DNA of 64,000 bases from Ziziphus jujuba. Taxonomy: Eukaryota > Streptophyta > Magnoliopsida > Rosales > Rhamnaceae. The notes below the pieces were generated by a model. It worked only from the letters and a program-made list of their open reading frames with translations, was not told the DNA's origin and did no database searches. The stretch lies in NCBI RefSeq assembly GCF_031755915.1, contig NC_083389.1, positions 18,577,501-18,641,500 on the forward strand. The letters are read 5' to 3'. This document shows positions 59,460-64,000 of this stretch, one piece after another (within the stretch, counting starts at the first letter, position 1; the number at the start of each line of letters is the position of its first letter). The translations under genes and the position numbers were made by a program.

Positions 59460-60225
59460 AATTTTGGGTGGCAAATTGTAAAAATGACAAAAAATTAGTA
59501 GATATTGACGCAAAAAACCTAGAATTATATGCAAAAGATTTCAAATTTCGTCCAACGTTGGCACCAACCATACCAGGTCTTAGATCTAATCAAAATTAAA
59601 GTAACGATAGAGTACAGGAGGAATTGTAGAGGGAGAGAAATAAATTTTTTTTTAAAAAAAAAGGGAAAACAAGATTTTATTGATTTATTTTTGTGAATTT
59701 TTAAAATATGAAGATTATTTCAAATCGATCAATAACTACAAAATAAGTTAAAATAGAATAGTAAAATGTTTATAATTTGTTTTTTACAACATATTTAGAT
59801 TTACGCACTTAAAAATATGTATACATTTATGCACTAATAATTTTTTTTTATCAAAGATAAAATGTTTGTTTTAGGCAAAAATTATATATAAAATGTTGCA
59901 ATAGAAAGAAATGACAAATAATGAAGTCATGCATTTGAATATATTTGCAATTAACAAAAACTAAAAATATAATGTAAATAATAATATTATAAGTTTTTAT
60001 AAAACAAAAAAACAATTAAAAAAGAACATTTTGATTAGATTGGGGAATGAAAATTTTTATTTATTAATTAAATACCTTGAAATTTAAAAGTTACATATGG
60101 TTTTATTTATTAGGCATGAGGCTGAATTTTTTATAACCTAATTGGTGGGCTGTTTGCAATTGGGTTTTACTTTTAGATTGGGTTTTAAAACAATAAGCTG
60201 ATAAAGCCTAAAACCCTTTGCCTTA
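59460..60225. other. AT-rich spacer upstream of the mTERF gene
   Basis: Poly-A/T tracts without recognised features. Composition changes at about 60200 (CCTAAAACCCTTTGCC), where the mTERF leader probably begins. Confidence 0.5.
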
Positions 60226-60631
60226 GGGTTTTTCGCACCTCATTCCATCCTGCTGAAAAATGTTGACCAGAAAAAAAGAACTGTAGCTGCACATTTCTTG
60301 CCAGGTTGAATTGATATAGAAGCACATCCTTGAGAAGATCAATGTCTTAGGTAATCCCTCGTTGAATTCTTCTTAGTTGGATTACTTTTTCAGCTTTGGT
60401 TTTCAGCTTTCACATGGAAAGATGTGAATTAGACCCAAATATTCTCGAGCCAGAAAGCCATTCTGGTTTAGATTACTTTTACTTCGTTTCCGATTCATTC
60501 TTGCATTAATGTTATGGTAGAATTTGCTTTTACATGGGAATTGATTTTGTGTTGGTTATAGCTTTTGCCATTTCTTACGTCTTTGTTGTTGCTCTTTCTC
60601 TTTCATCTCTCTCTGTTTTTCCCCTTTTGCC

Positions 60632-62416
60632 ATGTTAATTACTAGAACACAGAAAAGGGTATCGAAGTTATCTGAAATGTTTGCCCAACTCAATCATCTT
60701 CAAATTTTAACTCCTGTTGTTTGTGAAAGAGCTACTGCACTCCAAAAGGACCAAAACCTTCCACCTGTTTTGCTTAGAATTCGATGCTTTGGAAGTTCTA
60801 GACTTACCCATTATCCCAAAGTCTCTCTCACTGCGTCCACACAGTCTCCCAATTCTTCTTTAACTAACCGGGTTTCTCGGCTTGCCAGAAACGAAGCTCA
60901 AGATGCACTTTTTGATTACCTGCATTCTACTAGAAGCTTTTGCTTCACCGATGCTGAGTACATCAGCAAGAATTCCCCTCATTTTATTCAGAATCTGCTC
61001 TCCAAGATTGACACTGAGAAAGATGTTGCTCATTCATTAACCAAATTCCTTCGGTACAACCCGATTAACGAGTTCGAGCCATTTTTCGAGAGCTTGGGTC
61101 TGAGCCCTTCTGAGCTTCCGTTTCTTCTCCCTCGGCATTTGATGTTTCTGAGGGACGATCAAGTTTTGCTTGATAACTTTCATGTTCTATGTGATTATGG
61201 AATTCCACGCAGTAAGATTGGTAAAATGTACAAGGAAGCAAGAGAGATATTTGGGTATGACTTTGGAGTGATGTCTTCAAAACTTCAGGCTTATGAAAAT
61301 TTGGGTTTGAGCAAACCCACAGTAATTAAGCTGGTAAGTTCCTGCCCGTTGCTTTTGATTGGTGGTCTTAACTGTGAGTTGGTTGAGGTTCTTCAAAAAT
61401 TGAAGGCATTAGGAATTGGAAATGATTGGATTCGGGGGTATGTGACAGGTGATAGCATGTACAACTGGGGCAGAATGCTTGACACGATGAATTTTCTTGA
61501 AAAAGTGGGTTATAGTGAGGAAAAGATGTGCAGTTTGTTTAAAGCAAATCCAGCATTACTCTTCGAAGGTTCTGGGAAAAGGGTGTATATATTATTTGGC
61601 AGGCTACTCAAATTGGGTCTCAAGACTAATGAAGTCTATTGTTTGTTTAAGCAAAATCCTCAAATCTTGTCAAGTAAGTATTCAAGAAACCTTTTGCAGG
61701 CAGTCGATTTTTTGCTTGAGATTGGAATGTGGATAGAAGATATAGCAGACATCGTGATTAACCATACAGAATTTTTGGGTTCGTGTACTCTGAAACGACC
61801 CAGAAGTGTTTGCAAAGACCTGAAGGTTGAGAAAGATGGTCTATGTGAAATTATTAAGGAAGACCCACTTAAGCTGTTAAGACTGGCATCTAAATCGAAA
61901 AATAAAATCAGTGAAAAGGTACCTTGCACAGATCTAAGTAAACACAGGGAGAAAACATCATTTTTGCTGAGATTGGGATATATTGAAAACTCTGATGAGA
62001 TGACAAAAGCTTTGAAACTATTTAGGGGCAGAGGGGACCAACTACAGGAGAGGTTTGATTCCCTTGTGCAGGCTGGTTTGGACTACAATATTGTGATAAA
62101 CATAGTTAGACAAGCTCCTACTGTCCTAAACCAGAGCAAAGATGTGATTGAAAAGAAGATTGATTGCTTAAAAAACTGTTTAGGTTATCCTCTAGAATCT
62201 GTGGTAGCATTCCCAGCTTATTTGTGTTATGATTTGGGAAGGATTAATCTTCGATTCTCGATGTATGCATGGCTGAGAGAGAGAGGAGTAGCAAAGCCTA
62301 CTTTGTCATTGAGCACTCTCCTTGCATGTTCAGATGCTCGATTTGTAAGATATTTTGTAGATGTCCATCCTGAAGGTCCTGTAATGTGGGAAAGTCTTAA
62401 AAATCAGTTAATATAA
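60632..62416 (+). CDS. mTERF-family organelle transcription termination factor
   Basis: The 594-residue intronless frame has a basic, Ser-rich N terminus (MLITRTQKRVSKLSEMFAQL) fitting a mitochondrial or plastid presequence. It then holds repeated MTERF motifs of about 35 residues with the proline-containing helix pattern: LGLSKPTVIKLVSSCPLLLI, VGYSEEKMCSLFKANPALLF, LGLKTNEVYCLFKQNPQILS, AGLDYNIVINIVRQAPTVLN. Plant mTERFs bind nucleic acid in organelles and affect transcription, splicing or ribosome assembly. The segment PINEFEPFFESLGLSPSE recalls an At5g06810-like subgroup, but I would not fix the orthologue. A second Met at residue 16 could also start the protein. The reading is unbroken. 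Confidence 0.92.
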   Translation: MLITRTQKRVSKLSEMFAQLNHLQILTPVVCERATALQKDQNLPPVLLRIRCFGSSRLTHYPKVSLTASTQSPNSSLTNRVSRLARNEAQDALFDYLHSTRSFCFTDAEYISKNSPHFIQNLLSKIDTEKDVAHSLTKFLRYNPINEFEPFFESLGLSPSELPFLLPRHLMFLRDDQVLLDNFHVLCDYGIPRSKIGKMYKEAREIFGYDFGVMSSKLQAYENLGLSKPTVIKLVSSCPLLLIGGLNCELVEVLQKLKALGIGNDWIRGYVTGDSMYNWGRMLDTMNFLEKVGYSEEKMCSLFKANPALLFEGSGKRVYILFGRLLKLGLKTNEVYCLFKQNPQILSSKYSRNLLQAVDFLLEIGMWIEDIADIVINHTEFLGSCTLKRPRSVCKDLKVEKDGLCEIIKEDPLKLLRLASKSKNKISEKVPCTDLSKHREKTSFLLRLGYIENSDEMTKALKLFRGRGDQLQERFDSLVQAGLDYNIVINIVRQAPTVLNQSKDVIEKKIDCLKNCLGYPLESVVAFPAYLCYDLGRINLRFSMYAWLRERGVAKPTLSLSTLLACSDARFVRYFVDVHPEGPVMWESLKNQLI

Positions 62417-63669
62417 ATATTTTCTAATATATATAGATTGACATTACTAATATGCTCTACATTTGGCAGGAAGTATATTAAACTTCTGTGTGTATTTCAT
62501 TAACTTGAAGTTCCATTCATTTAGATTTTACCTGCTGATACAATTTTGTTTAGCATAATTGACATATCTTATGGTTATGATGACAGCGATATCTAAAAGA
62601 TCTTTTCATTTTCATCAGCATTTGTAAATTAGTTATTAGCCTCTTTAGTATAAAATTTGGTTATTCTATTTATTGTCCTTTTTCTTTAGGCAGAGTGTTC
62701 AGGGCTGTTATACTGGTTAGCATCACATCAGGATTGAAGCCAGGGGTATACATGGTTTCGTTTATTGATCAAATGTTTTCCTCAAATGAATGCATTGCCT
62801 TTATAAGCTATGAAATTCTTCCGAAAATTGAGAAAAATTTCTTATTTGCCACATGTGATGTTCCTCTTAGTAAACAGTTTGTTTTGTATGCAACTTTCTT
62901 GTTTGGGCTAGGGATACACACGACATAAGTGAAACGCTTATTTTTTGTAGGTGTCATGGGCAAACTCATACCCTCATTCTTAGACATGTATGTATATGTA
63001 TTTCTATGACTATCTAAAAACTGGAAATGTGTATGAATGTAGCAAACTTCTTTTTGGTGCTTTTATAGAATGTATATTTTAAATTTTCTGCCAATGATGG
63101 TTTAAATTGATTTTCTATATTAGATTTTATGAAGGTGCATACTGAAATGTAGCTACTGCTTCAATTAGATAATCCTGATTGGTTGCTGTTAAAACTATTA
63201 TCCACTGTTACCATGTGAACCTGATATACATTGCAGGATTCACTTTCTATCATCCTAAACTTTTTGGATTGATGATAATTAAAAGTTGTATCTGAACATA
63301 AGGTCCTGTGTTCAAATGCTACTTTCTCCTATTTATGTTAATTAATTATTTCACTTACTCTCAGTTTTAAACTTTTATGATTGTTGGTAATTTAGCAATT
63401 GCATATACAGACTATTGATGATAAGCGGATGGATGGAGGGGTTTATAATTATACAATGCAGTATCAGCTACCTTAGAACTGTTTTCCCAATTTCTGAAAG
63501 TTTACCCCATGCTTATGAATCTCTTATATAAGTGATGTTTCCTTTTAACGCTTGTCCTTAACTACCTTTCCTTAACTACCTTTTGATTGTAGGTCCTTAA
63601 CTGCATATTGGTTGATCTGACTGTTAACCAATCTCGTATTCTTCATTCTTATCCATTCTGCTTGCAAAG

Positions 63670-63708
<39 letters not shown>

Positions 63709-64000
63709 TCTCGGTTCAAGGTTAAATTTTTCCCGTTCAAATATTGCTTTTTGTGTTTTTAGCTTCTATCTCTGTCATATAATTTTGAAGCAAAGAATTG
63801 CCCGGTTATTGAATCGGAAAAAGTATATATATATATATATATAAATATATATTTTAGTTCAATTATCAGATTTCTTCCCAAGGTTCAGCTATGGTTCCTA
63901 CTTTGCTGAAAAATTTCATACTTCTTGACATGATCGTCCAAAGTGGTATTTGATATTATTACGTCCAATCCATGTACATAGTAAGAAATGGTTTATTTTG
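62417..64000 (+). other. mTERF 3' flank
   Basis: Moderately AT-rich text with two (TA)n runs (63673-63700 and 63826-63843). A TTTCTTTAG acceptor-like site near 62690 may belong to an extended, spliced 3'UTR. No further gene is recognised before the window ends. Confidence 0.4.

Noticed and set aside
62695..62928. 77-residue frame just after the mTERF gene
   Set aside because: It has no recognised similarity and most likely lies in the mTERF 3' untranslated region.
1..64000. tRNA, rRNA or other structured RNA genes
   Set aside because: No tRNA A/B box pair with cloverleaf potential and no rRNA text was noticed by eye. A tRNAscan-SE and Rfam search would settle this.

Overview
This window is nuclear DNA of a flowering plant, most likely a eudicot. 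It is very AT-rich, full of (TA)n runs and poly-A/T tracts, and its genes have GT-AG introns. The protein families point the same way: a thylakoid TerC protein, MOS11, a clade-D PP2C, a type I MADS-box protein and a plant mTERF. Species cannot be named from sequence alone. I rebuilt exon structures by hand from reading frame, splice consensus and remembered family sequences; the four multi-exon gene models each sum to a multiple of three.

Layout. 1-1.85 kb: AT-rich spacer with a 57-bp direct repeat. 1.9-7.0 kb: a decayed Mutator-like (MULE) region with a DUF1985/Ulp1 gene remnant on + and a broken MudrA-type transposase on -, both bordered by self-complementary GGAAAATTTTTCC tandem units. 9.2-17.2 kb (-): TERC, 14 coding exons, with a probable 2.3-kb 3'UTR intron holding hAT and inverted PIF/Harbinger debris. 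17.4-18.0 kb: a hAT-type non-autonomous element with an 8-bp target duplication just upstream of TERC. 18.5-21.3 kb: a near-perfectly centred palindrome of about 2.8 kb, directly followed by an RPA70-like C-terminal OB-fold fragment (21.3-22.3 kb). 22.9-24.6 kb (+): MOS11. 28.5-29.1 kb (+): intronless type I MADS-box gene. 31.3-33.6 kb (-): clade-D PP2C. 38.3-38.7 kb: orphan LINE zf-RVT fragment. 41.2-41.9 kb: another hAT-type element with an exact 8-bp target duplication. 43.8-45.0 kb (-): four-exon coiled-coil protein of unknown function. 49.3-51.85 kb: possible solo LTR. 53.0-56.5 kb: degenerate Ty1/copia element. 57.1-59.45 kb: PIF/Harbinger transposase 5' fragment, a fragment resembling the RAN1/HMA7 copper ATPase, and a Harbinger-like terminal sequence. 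60.6-62.4 kb (+): intronless mTERF protein.

The intact genes are unrelated housekeeping or regulatory loci (thylakoid biogenesis, mRNA export, phosphatase signalling, organelle transcription), not a pathway cluster. The unusual content lies in the transposon-derived regions: the 2.8-kb palindrome beside the RPA-like fragment, the Ulp1-bearing MULE, and the apparent capture of a copper-ATPase fragment.
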